Both the position numbers and the translations under genes were made by a program. Below are positions 27,424 through 35,418 of a DNA stretch of 64,000 nucleotides, piece by piece. The stretch spans positions 1-64,000 of the forward strand of contig NZ_CP092195.1 of the NCBI RefSeq assembly GCF_022344005.1, read 5' to 3'. The notes under the pieces are model-generated. The model did no database searches and was not told the DNA's origin. It saw only the letters and a program-made list of their open reading frames with translations. This stretch comes from Deinococcus sp. KNUC1210. Its GTDB lineage: Bacteria; Deinococcota; Deinococci; Deinococcales; Deinococcaceae. Every line of letters starts with the position of its first letter. Position 1 is the first letter of the stretch.

Positions 27424-30257
27424 GCGTCCCCTCCACCGAGACGGGAACAAGCACCGAGCACAACCCGAAGCTGGTCAAGATGATCTCCGACCGCCTGAGC
27501 CTGCGCGCTCCGCAGCAGGAGGCGCTGGAGATCATGGACGCCCTGTTCGGGCAGAAGTTGCCACCCAAGGCGGACGAGGGCCTGAACGTCGAGGAGTGGG
27601 TAAACCGCATCCGCTCAGCCTTGCCGGAGAAAAGTGACTTCCGCGAGTTCGAGCGCGAGTTCGTGTCGCTGGCCTTCGCCCTGGCGACCGGAGTGGGCAA
27701 GACCCGCCTGATGGGCGCCATGATCGCCTACCTGCACCTGCGTCACGGCGTCAACAACTTCTTCGTGCTGGCCCCTAGCCTGACCATCTACAATAAGCTG
27801 ATCGAGGACTTCTCGTCCACCGGGCCGAAGTACGTCTTCAGGGGCCTTCAGGCCTTCGTGGTCGATCCGCCGGTCATCATCACCGGCGAGGACTACACCC
27901 AGCGTGACTGGGCGGCACAGTCCCTCTTCGGGCGGGTGCAGATCAGCATTTTCAACATCAGCAAGATCAACTCGGAGGTACGCGGCGGCCGCGAGCCGCG
28001 CATCCGCAAGATGCAGGAAGCGCTGGGGCAGAGTTACTTCGAGTACCTGCAGGGCCTGCCTGACCTGGTGCTGCTGATGGACGAGTCGCACCGGTACCGC
28101 GCCTCGGCGGGCGTGCGGGCCATCAACGAACTGCGGCCCCGGCTGGGCCTGGAACTCACCGCTACACCTTACGTTGAGACGTCACGTGGCCCCGTCGCCT
28201 TCCGCAACATCGTGCAGGACTACCCGCTGGCGCGCGCCATCCGGGACAAGTACGTCAAGATCCCGGCGGTCGTCACCCGCGAGAACTTCAGCCCCGCGGG
28301 CCTGAGCGCCGAGGACCTGGAGCACATCAAGCTCTCGGACGGCGTGCGGCTGCACGAGAGCGTCAAGGCCGAACTCGACGCCTACGCCCGGGAGAGCGGC
28401 GAGAAGTACGTCAAGCCGTTCATCCTCGTCATTGCCCGGGATACCACCCACGCCGGGCAGCTCCTCTCGCTAATCGAGTCGAAGCAGTTCTTCGACGGTC
28501 ACTACGCCGGGAAGGTCATTCAGGTCGATTATACCTCTGAGGACCTGATGGTCGAGCGACTGATGCGGGTCGAACATCCGGACGAGCCCACCGAGATCGT
28601 CATCCACGTCAACATGCTCAAGGAAGGCTGGGACGTTACCAACCTCTACACCATCGTGCCGCTGCGCGCCGCCAACGCCCGGGTATTGATCGAGCAGAGC
28701 ATCGGGCGTGGGCTGCGCCTGCCGTACGGCCACCGGGTCGAGCGCCGCATCCTGAACGCCGCCGGCGAACGGGTTACCGACCCCATCGACCGGCTGAACA
28801 TCATCGCCCACGACCGCTTCCAGGAGATCATCGAGGAGGCGAACCGTGAAGATAGCCTGCTGCAGCTGGTCGACCGGGTACTGCTCGATGAGCGCGGTGA
28901 GTTGCCGCCCACGGTGCCGGTGCTGTCCGCCCCCGGGCTGCGCGGCCTGCTGAGCCTGGACCCACCGAGAGTGCCGCAGCCAGCAACAGAGGCAGGCAGC
29001 GCCCAGACGGGAGGCGAGGGCGGGAGTACGTCCGGCAGCGCCCCTGCTTCGACGGTCCCTGTAGCCCCGGCTCCGATCTTCACCACGCCTGCCGACCAGG
29101 CGGTGGCGCGGGAAGCGTATCGGGCCATGCAGGACCTCAGCCGCGATCCTACGTCGGTGCCGGGCGTCTCAGCGTTGCAACGCCCGGAGATTCAGCGGCA
29201 GCTGATCGAACGGGTGCAGGCCAAGCTGCCTACTGTGCAGCCTAGCCTGCTGGACGGCGCGCAGCCGCCCGCCCCGGACATCGCGGACATCGTCGCCAGA
29301 ACCACCGCGCTGCTCGTCGAGGGCACCATCAGCATTCCCCGCATCCTGGTGATTCCGGAAGGGGAGGCGAGGCGGGACTTCCAGCCGTTCACCCTCGACC
29401 TCAGCCGCGTCAACTACGCCCCGCCGAGCAGGACGCTGGTGGTCCAGAACCTCAACGACAACACCCAGGAATGGATCCAGGCGGTGCCCGGCGGGCAGAT
29501 CATCGAGCGCAACCTCCAGGATCTGGTGGTCAAGGGCCTGCTGGGCAACCCGGAGATCAGCTACGACGAGAATGCCGAGACGCTGTACCACCTGGCAGAT
29601 CAGATCGTGGGCCACTTCGAGGCCCGGGGCCACGACTACGACACCGTGAGGGACATCCTGGTGGCCCACGAGCGTGACCTCGCGCGGCTGGTGTTCGGCC
29701 AGATGGAACAGCATCAGACCCAGGGCCAGGTGCGCTACGTCCACGAGGTGCGGCAGGGCTTCAGCGAACTGCGCAGCAGCACGCTGAACTACAGCCGCGG
29801 CGGCCTGATCGCCAACCCGCAGGCGCGGCCTCCCGCGGGGCTCCGGATCGAGGCCTGCGTGTACACCGGCTTTACCCGCAGCCTCTACCACGAGGTGAAA
29901 TTCCAGTCGGACGCCGAGCGGGTGCTCGCGTTGATTCTTGACCGCGACACCCAGAAGTGGTTCCGTCCGGTGAAGGGGCAGTTCCTGATGACCTACCGCC
30001 TGGGCCACCAGATGCGCGAGTACCAGCCGGACTTCGTGGCGGAAACGGCGAACGAGATCCTGATGCTGGAGGTCAAGGCGCAGAACGAACTGGACGACCC
30101 GGAGGTACTCGAGAAGGCCCGGGTGGCGCGCGAGTGGTGCGCGGCAGCGTCGGCGCACACCGCAAGATCAGGCGGCAAGCCGTGGCGCTACGCCGTCATT
30201 CCGCACACCGCGGTCGCCCTCAATCAGACGCTGGCCAACCTCACGCAGGAAACCTGA
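27420..30257 (+). CDS. res: type III restriction endonuclease (Res)
   Basis: A 945-residue helicase-nuclease started at GTG 27420. Motif I is ALATGVGKTRLMGA, motif II LLMDESHRYRA, and motif III LELTATPY. The C-terminal helicase motifs read NMLKEGWDVTNLY and IEQSIGRGLRLPYG. The nuclease core near the C-terminus is YQPDFVAETANEILMLEVKA, a PD-(D/E)xK site with Glu-x-Lys. A Pro/Ala-rich linker of about 60 residues around residue 530 separates the helicase from the rest. With Mod it would cut unmodified DNA after ATP-driven translocation. Confidence 0.9.
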   Translation: MSVPSTETGTSTEHNPKLVKMISDRLSLRAPQQEALEIMDALFGQKLPPKADEGLNVEEWVNRIRSALPEKSDFREFEREFVSLAFALATGVGKTRLMGAMIAYLHLRHGVNNFFVLAPSLTIYNKLIEDFSSTGPKYVFRGLQAFVVDPPVIITGEDYTQRDWAAQSLFGRVQISIFNISKINSEVRGGREPRIRKMQEALGQSYFEYLQGLPDLVLLMDESHRYRASAGVRAINELRPRLGLELTATPYVETSRGPVAFRNIVQDYPLARAIRDKYVKIPAVVTRENFSPAGLSAEDLEHIKLSDGVRLHESVKAELDAYARESGEKYVKPFILVIARDTTHAGQLLSLIESKQFFDGHYAGKVIQVDYTSEDLMVERLMRVEHPDEPTEIVIHVNMLKEGWDVTNLYTIVPLRAANARVLIEQSIGRGLRLPYGHRVERRILNAAGERVTDPIDRLNIIAHDRFQEIIEEANREDSLLQLVDRVLLDERGELPPTVPVLSAPGLRGLLSLDPPRVPQPATEAGSAQTGGEGGSTSGSAPASTVPVAPAPIFTTPADQAVAREAYRAMQDLSRDPTSVPGVSALQRPEIQRQLIERVQAKLPTVQPSLLDGAQPPAPDIADIVARTTALLVEGTISIPRILVIPEGEARRDFQPFTLDLSRVNYAPPSRTLVVQNLNDNTQEWIQAVPGGQIIERNLQDLVVKGLLGNPEISYDENAETLYHLADQIVGHFEARGHDYDTVRDILVAHERDLARLVFGQMEQHQTQGQVRYVHEVRQGFSELRSSTLNYSRGGLIANPQARPPAGLRIEACVYTGFTRSLYHEVKFQSDAERVLALILDRDTQKWFRPVKGQFLMTYRLGHQMREYQPDFVAETANEILMLEVKAQNELDDPEVLEKARVAREWCAAASAHTARSGGKPWRYAVIPHTAVALNQTLANLTQET

Positions 30258-30983
30258 TCAGGGGAGATTGCACAGCCCAGGCGCAGCGGCGGGGCTGATG
30301 CATTTTCCTTTGCGGCGATGCCAGGCTGCCTTGTCCAGTTCCCGTTTCCTCTCCAGCCTCATCGCTTCCTGTTCAACCATGAACTCGGAGGTAGTGTCTT
30401 TCGCAATCGGGAGCCGGAAGACCATCAGCAGCGTGCTGTTCTTGGCCTGTGAATGACGGATGGTGCGCAGGTCCGGAACCATCACCAGCAGCCGTTGCCT
30501 TCTCATGAACATCCTGACCTCGTAGCGCTTCATGATCCGACGGATGGTGCGTGACGAGACGCCCCTCGCGTGCCCGACGAGCAGGTACCGAACCCAGTCG
30601 GGACCGATGACCCAGTGCTGCGTGTGAGTCTCGCGCTTGATGTACTGGTACCCCTGGTCCTGCAGCTCGCGGATGCCGCGCGCCAGATACGCGTAGTTCA
30701 GCGCGCGGTCGGTAGGCGGCCGTTTGTACGGACTCTTGCCGGCCCGCAGTCGGCCTTCCGGGCCGAGGATCACCGTTTCCCCGAACGGCGTCGGGTGGAT
30801 GTAGGTTTCCCCGCGCCGGGTCAGCAGGTACAGCGAGTTGGCGTCGACGACTGCAAGCGCTTCTTCGAGGAACAGCGCGTCCCAGCGGATCAGGTGGTTG
30901 TGCAGCTCCAGACCAGGTCCGTGAAGCTTGATCTTCGGTGCGTCCTTATTCTTCAGGACCCAGGGACGCAGCTTGCGTGCCAT
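30258..30983 (-). CDS. hypothetical plasmid protein, 241 aa
   Basis: A basic soluble protein that ends exactly where the convergent res gene ends. It shows helix-rich segments (RALNYAYLARGIRELQDQGY) and basic patches (SRTIRRIMKRYEVRMFMRR), consistent with a winged-helix DNA-binding protein. The layout loosely recalls replication-relaxation type plasmid proteins, but I cannot assign a family. Confidence 0.55.
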   Translation of the reverse strand: MARKLRPWVLKNKDAPKIKLHGPGLELHNHLIRWDALFLEEALAVVDANSLYLLTRRGETYIHPTPFGETVILGPEGRLRAGKSPYKRPPTDRALNYAYLARGIRELQDQGYQYIKRETHTQHWVIGPDWVRYLLVGHARGVSSRTIRRIMKRYEVRMFMRRQRLLVMVPDLRTIRHSQAKNSTLLMVFRLPIAKDTTSEFMVEQEAMRLERKRELDKAAWHRRKGKCISPAAAPGLCNLP

Positions 30984-31286
30984 CAGTGGACCCGCGGAGA
31001 GAGAGTGGAGGCGAGGTGGTCGTCGGGCGCGGAGGTTTTCATGACTTCAGCCTACGGACATGCTCTTGGAACGGTAGACATGCGCCAGCGCTCTCGTCTT
31101 GAGCGAGCGGCTGCCCGGTACCGTCGCTTCAGCCCCTGCACCGACAGCAGAACCCTGCCCGGCGGCGCAGGCCGCCAGACAGGAGCAAAGCTGGGTTTGG
31201 GACGAAGCTACACAATGACCAACAAGACCTCCAGCCAGGGTGAGACAAGGCGACATCATCAGGACGGCGCGGCGAAGCCGCCACGC
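30984..31286. other. intergenic, nothing recognised
   Basis: About 300 bases between two minus-strand genes. No convincing coding frame, hairpin or repeat was seen. Confidence 0.4.
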
Positions 31287-32579
31287 TCAGGGCGGTTCCC
31301 GCGCCCTGGTTCCTCGGCGTTTGGCCCGCCCTGAGCCCGCGCTGCCCCTGAAAGTCAGCGTGGGTTCAGGACCGTCAGCCGGTCTGAGGTGATGTGCAAC
31401 ATTTGTATGAGAAAGCGCCACGATCAGGAGCGCCGCCGCCAGCCACGGCCGCCAGCCTGCCAGGACCGACAGCACGCCGAGCACCACGCTGCTGATCAGA
31501 ATCAGCACCCCGCCCGGTGCCGGCGCAACGCTCTGACGCTTCGCAGGCCTCTTCTGGACAGGACGCTCGCGGTTCTGCCCTGTCTTCCGTTTCCGGACGA
31601 TTCTTCCGGCTTGCCGGGCCTTCTTCTTTCGTGCGCCGCGTCTGGGCTTCCGCGGTGTTTTCGGTCCTTTGACCCGGCCTTTCGGCGTTTTCCGGGTTTG
31701 CCCCTCATCCCGCAGTTCGGCGCTGCGGGCCTGAAATTCCAGGATCAGGCGCTCCTGATGGCGGCGGGCGTATGGTGCCTCCAGCCGGTCCGCGACTCTG
31801 TCGAGGTACGCCAGGAACGTCGGCGCCGGGATGGTCGGCACCTCGCCATTGAGGATCTCGGCCAGTGCCTTGGACTGGCGGTCAGTCAGCTTTGGCAACC
31901 TGGGCAGGTCGAAGCGAATCCGCGTGGAGGGCAGGCGAAACAGCCCTTCCTGCCTGCGGGCCTCCTCCGCTTCCTGGCTGCGCCCCATCGCCTGTTGGAC
32001 GTCGGTGATCCACTCTTCGTGCGTCTGTCCTCTGCGGTGAGCCGCGTTGCTGTCGGCGCACTTGTTGAGGTACCGCCACGTTTTCCCCAGCTCTGCGCCG
32101 ATCAGCGGCCTGACGTTGCCAATCCGCACGCGGCGTCCCGACGGCAGCGTCAGGACAACCTTCTCGCCGAAACAGGCTTTGAAGAGCGCTCCCACCCAGA
32201 GCGGGGCGATTCCGTGGGAGTGCAGCGTCCGGCCTCGTCCTGAGCGGCGTTCCAGATTCAGCACCATCGGCAGCCGAGGCTGGCCGCTGCGCTGCCGCAC
32301 CAGGTCCAGCAGTTCAACCAGGATCGACCGGACTTCCCGGTTGTTGGCTGGCAACCAGGCGTTGCAGTCTTTCAGATCGACGTATTCGATCAGCAGCGAG
32401 CACATTTTCACGTACCCGTCGATGTACCCAGCCGCGAGGAGCCGCGCGATGGTCGACCGGGCCTGGTACGCCCGCGACCGGCTGGTGCGCCGACTGTCCC
32501 AGCATCGGTCCGGAATGAAGATGTCGCCGGGCAGCAGCCGGGACAGCGGACGACGCAGCTGGCGCGTGACCGAGTTCAT
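31287..32579 (-). CDS. HUH-like protein with basic linker and C-terminal membrane hairpin
   Basis: A 430-residue protein started at ATG 32579. The N-terminal half has elements that resemble a rolling-circle or relaxase HUH domain: a strand-like PMVLNLERRSGRG, the His pair in TLHSHGIAPLW, and a YxxK motif in TWRYLNKCAD. A very basic stretch follows (residues of about 310-360, PRKPRRGARKKKARQAGR). Two closely spaced hydrophobic segments come next (GGVLILISSVVLGVLSVLAG and WLAAALLIVAL). A DNA-nicking protein tethered to the membrane is one reading. The HUH assignment rests on short motifs only and needs structure prediction. Confidence 0.4.
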   Translation of the reverse strand: MNSVTRQLRRPLSRLLPGDIFIPDRCWDSRRTSRSRAYQARSTIARLLAAGYIDGYVKMCSLLIEYVDLKDCNAWLPANNREVRSILVELLDLVRQRSGQPRLPMVLNLERRSGRGRTLHSHGIAPLWVGALFKACFGEKVVLTLPSGRRVRIGNVRPLIGAELGKTWRYLNKCADSNAAHRRGQTHEEWITDVQQAMGRSQEAEEARRQEGLFRLPSTRIRFDLPRLPKLTDRQSKALAEILNGEVPTIPAPTFLAYLDRVADRLEAPYARRHQERLILEFQARSAELRDEGQTRKTPKGRVKGPKTPRKPRRGARKKKARQAGRIVRKRKTGQNRERPVQKRPAKRQSVAPAPGGVLILISSVVLGVLSVLAGWRPWLAAALLIVALSHTNVAHHLRPADGPEPTLTFRGSAGSGRAKRRGTRAREPP

Positions 32580-32968
32580 CTTCCGTTTTTTCCGGGCAGA
32601 TTTTGACAATGGCGTTCCCGCCGACCCCTGGCGTGCAGGTCGGATCTGGTGTCTGCGCAGCGGCAGTGCTGCGCAGTGAGCGGTGGAGTCAGCTCGCTGG
32701 CTGTGGCGGCGGAAGGTTAGCCGGGGTCCTCGCGCTCGGCATACCGGCGGACCCGGACTGGACCGCGTCCCCGGTGATGCCCTGCCTGACCCTGGCAGCG
32801 CTCCCCCAGCAGTAGAACGCTGCAAGAGGAGAGGTGGCAGGTGAAGAGCACAGGGCAGTCTGCTTCATGCGGCGGGGTGCCCCGGTGACGCTGTCAGGCC
32901 TGGTGTGTCCTGCGGTCCTCCCCAGTCCGTGGCAGTGGGCCTGTACTCACCGCATTGAGATGAGCTTG

Positions 32969-32996
32969 AGCGCGTCCTGATCGATCAGGACGCGCT
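32969..32996. terminator. perfect palindromic hairpin
   Basis: A 28-base perfect inverted repeat, with 12-base arms AGCGCGTCCTGA and a TCGA centre. It lies 14 bases beyond the stop of the minus-strand gene at 33011-33491. It is probably a terminator, although no T-tract follows. Confidence 0.6.
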
Positions 32997-33010
32997 TCGG
33001 CAAATGAGCC

Positions 33011-33491
33011 TCAGCTCTGGTCGGAGTTGTCCAGGCCACCGAACAGCGGTGTGTCCTGCGTGTCGGTGCGGCCGGTGTCATCCGGTGTTGGTGTCACGGC
33101 CGCCTTCTTCTTCTCAGGCTTCCGGGCGGAGCAGTGCTCTTCCTGAGGCTGGACCCCCACCTTCGCCTTCGGCTGAGCGGTGCGGGCCTTGCGGCTGCGT
33201 CGGCCGCCGGTGCTCACGGGCACCGGGCTGAACACGGCCGTGGGCGGCAGCGGGTGCAGCATCACAGTGCCCAGGCATTTCGCTTCCAGGCCGGCGAGTG
33301 CGACGATCGGCTCGCCGTTGATCAGCACGCGGGCCATGATCGTCGCGAGGTCTGCCGGGACGGCAAACCCCACGAGAGCCACGGTGAGCTCGGTCACCGT
33401 GGTGGCGTCGATGGTGGCCAGCTTGCCGTTCCTCCCGGCTGGCGATCTGGAAGCGGAGGCCGAGGGTGATCGGTTCATTCAGTAGGTGCAT
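33011..33491 (-). pseudogene. hypothetical plasmid protein, frameshifted
   Basis: From an ATG at 33491 the frame reads MHLLNEPITLGLRFQIASRE. After removal of one G in GAGGAAC (about 33433), it continues NGKLATIDATTVTELTVALV and VLINGEPIVALAGLEAKCLG, to a stop at 33011 (159 residues). The C-terminal third is polar and Lys-rich (SARKPEKKKAAVTPTPDD). No family was recognised. The continuity of both halves points to a sequencing error or a recent shift. Confidence 0.5.
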
Positions 33492-33591
33492 GGGTGTGTC
33501 CTCTCCGCCTCTCAGGCGGGTTTCGATTCGGTGTCAGCGTTGACTGCGCGGGTTTCACGGCGGGGTCAGCTGCGGCTTCCGGCCGCGGCAG

Positions 33592-33771
33592 TCACCCGTG
33601 TTGCGGCACCAGGGCGCGGTGGTGGAACAGTGTGGCGACCACGACGGGCGCCCGCACGGGCTGAAGCTCTGACTGCAGCACCGCAGTGAGGGTCGTCATG
33701 ACCATGACGAGGACGTTGCGCTGGCCGCGGGGGCCAGCAGGGAAACGAATCGGGATCGGGTCAGGGGCCAT
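33592..33771 (-). CDS. possible small hypothetical protein, 59 aa
   Basis: A compact minus-strand frame upstream of the frameshifted gene at 33011-33491. It starts MAPDPIPIRFPAGPRGQRNV and has a hydrophobic stretch VMVMTTLTAVL. It has only a weak ribosome-binding site (CAGG), and the assignment rests on protein-like composition and co-direction. Confidence 0.3.
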   Translation of the reverse strand: MAPDPIPIRFPAGPRGQRNVLVMVMTTLTAVLQSELQPVRAPVVVATLFHHRALVPQHG

Positions 33772-34475
33772 ACCTGCATCTTCCCTGGGCCTTGCTGCCG
33801 CGCAGAACCCGATGCCCTGCCGCGTGTTACCCCGAACCCGAACGCGGTAATCCCCTGTAGTCCCTGGAGACGCACTGTGACGTGTTCGTACCCGTCCTGA
33901 TTTCGCCGTGGGGCCGGAATCAGGTGTTCGCACTTGTTGCGGTGCAGCCGCCGGGGACTTCGTCTGGCGGCGGCTCGACGGCTTTCTGCTGTCCTCCGGA
34001 GCCTTTGCGGCTCTGTTCGGCTGAACGTGTCGATCGGCGGACCAGCCGAGTGCTGCGGTACGGAGAATTCAGACCGACAGGTTGCGTGCCGCAGGGCTGC
34101 TCATGGTGCTGCTCGCCGGAACGCCACCGCTCCTAATGGCGGTGCATACCGTGCTGGATGCGTGTTAAGACCAGAGGTGGCACAGGACTGCCCGACCGGA
34201 ATCTGTGCAGCGTCCGGAGGTCAAGACGTCTTGACCTCCGGACGCTGCCTTCGATCTGAGTGCTTCGGCGCGTTGAAGGGGACCGGTAGCGTAGTAGCGA
34301 GGGACAACGATGACCCTGCCGGGAGAGAAGCCGAAGTTGTACGCGCACCATAGCCTGCCTGCTGCCAGGCAGTCACGCTCTCACCGAAGTCCGGAATGAC
34401 ACACCAGCCAGACCGGATGACGGAAGGCCCAGTGAGGAAGGCCCCAGTTCCGAACCCGGGGAATCAGGAGGAACC
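33772..34475. other. intergenic region with a long palindrome
   Basis: About 700 bases with no convincing gene. The main content is the 42-base perfect palindrome at 34207-34248. This region separates the minus-strand genes to the left from the plus-strand pair to the right and probably holds promoters. Confidence 0.45.
34207..34248. repeat. 42-base perfect palindrome
   Basis: Two 21-base arms with no loop, centred on GACGTC. The arm begins GCAGCGTCCGGAGGTCAAG. It is not followed by a T-tract and is not inside a gene. It could be a bidirectional terminator, a protein-binding site for a dimer of dimers, or a cruciform-forming site used in plasmid maintenance. Confidence 0.7.
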
Positions 34476-34925
34476 ATGCAAGAATCTGAACGCAGATCAG
34501 CAGCACGCGCTGCAGATGCGCGCGAGCCCACCACGGTCGAACGCCAGTACGATAGCCTGCAGAGTAATGCCGAACAGTTCCACATCAGTGACGCAACACT
34601 GGATGACCGCTCAACCGTCACTCCCGCCACCGACGACCGTCCATCAGACGCCGGCACCATGAAAGACGACGGGACCCTGGATACCTGCACCCTCCGGACC
34701 GAAGTCGGGCTTCATGGTCGCCCGGAGCTCGAGTTTGCCAGCGAGGGTGCGCTGGATGCGGCACTTGCCCGCCTGCGCGAGGAGCACGGCGATCGCGTCA
34801 CGGAAGATGACCTCGGGCAGGAGGTGATGGTTGACGCGGTCGAGGCCGCCATGATCGAGGCCGGGGAAATGAACCTGGAAACTGTCTGCGAGCGCCTGTC
34901 GGACGCGACCAACGTCGACGAATAG
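34476..34925 (+). CDS. acidic hypothetical protein, 149 aa
   Basis: A polar, acidic protein. The N-terminal 60 residues look disordered (many Ser, Thr, Asp). The C-terminal half is helical and ordered: LDAALARLREEHGDRVTED, then VDAVEAAMIEAGEMNLETV. The preceding AGGAGGAACC is a strong ribosome-binding site. Its stop is directly followed by the start of the next gene. No family was recognised. Confidence 0.6.
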   Translation: MQESERRSAARAADAREPTTVERQYDSLQSNAEQFHISDATLDDRSTVTPATDDRPSDAGTMKDDGTLDTCTLRTEVGLHGRPELEFASEGALDAALARLREEHGDRVTEDDLGQEVMVDAVEAAMIEAGEMNLETVCERLSDATNVDE

Positions 34926-35123
34926 ATGATCAGAGACTGGATCAACGGTCAGCAGCAGCAGTTTCCTCTGCCGAAGGAACTGGCGGCCGGTCTGATGGAA
35001 CTCCACCCCGGCCTCGTTCTCAAGTTCAGCGAATTCGATTCCGACCGCGAAATCCTCGAACTCGTCTCAGAAGCCAGTGGTGTGCTCAACGCGGCGGAGA
35101 TTGCCTGGCTGACGTCAGACTGA
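34926..35123 (+). CDS. hypothetical protein, 65 aa
   Basis: A small protein starting MIRDWINGQQQQFPLPKELA and continuing with LVSEASGVLNAAEIAWLTSD. Its ATG follows the stop codon of the upstream gene without a gap, so the two are coupled and probably act together. A terminator hairpin follows. Confidence 0.55.
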   Translation: MIRDWINGQQQQFPLPKELAAGLMELHPGLVLKFSEFDSDREILELVSEASGVLNAAEIAWLTSD

Positions 35124-35129
35124 AGCGCC

Positions 35130-35170
35130 AGCAGTAGAAGACCCCAGGATTCAGCCTGGGGCCTTCTGCT
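35130..35170 (+). terminator. hairpin terminator after the 34.5-35.1 kb gene pair
   Basis: A long imperfect stem is capped by CCCCAGG-ATTCAG-CCTGGGG (about 35142-35161) and extended by AGAAG/CTTCT pairing. It starts seven bases after the stop of the second gene. Confidence 0.6.
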
Positions 35171-35418
35171 AGTACTGGCCTCAACCGGTGATCCCGGCGA
35201 GAGGTGCGAACGGGTCAGCAGGGTCGGTGCCTTCGGACTCTTGAATTTCTCCCGCGTCTGCAGATCCCGGAGAGCTCACCTCCCGCTCCCGGCCCGCCTA
35301 TGTGCCCTGAAGTCTCTGGTGAAAGGCTTGCTACAGCTGTTCAGCGGCGTGTGAATCGCGTTTTGGGCGTGCACTGTCCGACGCACGGCGTGACAAGAGG
35401 GGCTACTTAAACTCCCCC

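Noticed and set aside
20124..30257. DISARM system
   Set aside because: The SNF2 helicase recalls drmD, but drmA, drmB and drmC are absent, and the methylase and nuclease are of the type III Mod/Res kind.
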